Assembly (NCBI GenBank): GCA_016795155.1 | Contig: JAEUIE010000012.1 | Coordinates: 46,255-110,254 of the forward strand | Direction of reading: 5' to 3' | Length of the DNA stretch: 64,000 nt | DNA from: Planctomycetia bacterium | GTDB taxonomy: Bacteria; Planctomycetota; Planctomycetia; Gemmatales; HRBIN36 | Shown here: piece by piece, positions 63,885-64,000 of the stretch | Layout: every line of letters begins with the position of its first letter | Numbering within the stretch: the first letter of the stretch is position 1 | Notes under the pieces: model-generated | Databases searched by the model: none | The model's input: the letters and a program-made list of their open reading frames with translations, nothing else | What the model was told of the DNA's origin: nothing | Program-made: the position numbers and the translations under genes

Positions 63885-64000
63885 ATGGCCAAACCGATTT
63901 TGGATGATCAACTCTGGGCATTGATTGAACCATTGTTACCGGTTCCCAAGAAGCGTCGAAAGCGTTATCCGGGCCGTAAGCCGATCAGCAACCGGCAAGC
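63885..64000 (+). mobile_element. Start of an IS5-type transposase gene, cut by the window end
   Basis: The frame MAKPILDDQLWALIEPLLPV, followed by PKKRRKRYPGRKPISNRQ, is the start of an IS5-family transposase of the DUF4096 kind. AAGGAG lies 13 bases before the ATG. The rest of the gene and the right end are outside the window. The left end of the element should lie near 63810, where GAGCATCTAACAAAATGAG may contain the terminal repeat, but this is unproven without the right end. Confidence 0.8.

Overview
The window comes from a planctomycete, most likely a Gemmataceae-type bacterium of moderate GC content. The signs are three PEP-CTERM proteins, a secreted protein opening with a planctomycete-type LEDRCTP motif, an ECF sigma factor carrying a long membrane-anchored C-terminal extension, a HYExAFE-family protein, many secreted or membrane-tethered WD40-like propellers, and the MoxR/DUF58/BatA set. 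No rRNA, tRNA, CRISPR array or prophage was seen.

Layout. 1-11 kb: a CPBP membrane protease, a PEP-CTERM protein, a beta-barrel-like protein, a divergent poly(ADP-ribose) glycohydrolase-like protein, a secreted GH127-type glycosidase and two WD-repeat proteins. 10.9-15.4 kb: a toxin-antitoxin pair whose toxin is frameshifted, hslVU, and an ABC-2 exporter. 15.6-25.3 kb: a mosaic secreted M23 peptidase with dockerin, a PEP-CTERM protein, membrane and propeller proteins, DinB and hemolysin III. 25.3-33.9 kb (minus strand): TPR protein, a small basic protein missed by length cut-offs, two membrane/glycosyltransferase genes, a TonB-like-architecture protein, selD and a PEP-CTERM matrixin.

34.1-39.1 kb is the most interesting part: a SAM-I-type riboswitch precedes threonine synthase, a CysO-like sulfur carrier ending in GG and a TtuC/MoeB-type E1 enzyme, followed by a membrane protein and a class V aminotransferase (cysteine desulfurase/selenocysteine lyase-like). 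This looks like a thiocarboxylate-based sulfur-transfer route tied to methionine/cysteine supply. selD itself reads through an in-frame UGA at the essential active-site position, so it is very probably a selenoprotein and the cell should decode selenocysteine.

39.1-64 kb: lipid kinase, ECF sigma factor, gltX with an insertion after KMSKR, an Rrf2 regulator, a compact five-gene polysaccharide export operon (Wzm/Wzt-like ABC transporter, a methyltransferase-glycosyltransferase fusion, a second glycosyltransferase, a coiled-coil protein), HYExAFE-panB, hpt, tricorn protease, YihY, Fur, then moxR-DUF58-batA, with the start of an IS5-type transposase cut by the window end.

Small palindromic repeats are scattered through the window: a 58-bp element present twice in opposite orientation (13.5 and 35.6 kb), a 29-bp element twice (57.6 and 59.5 kb), and GGACYGCRGTCC-type palindromes at gene ends.
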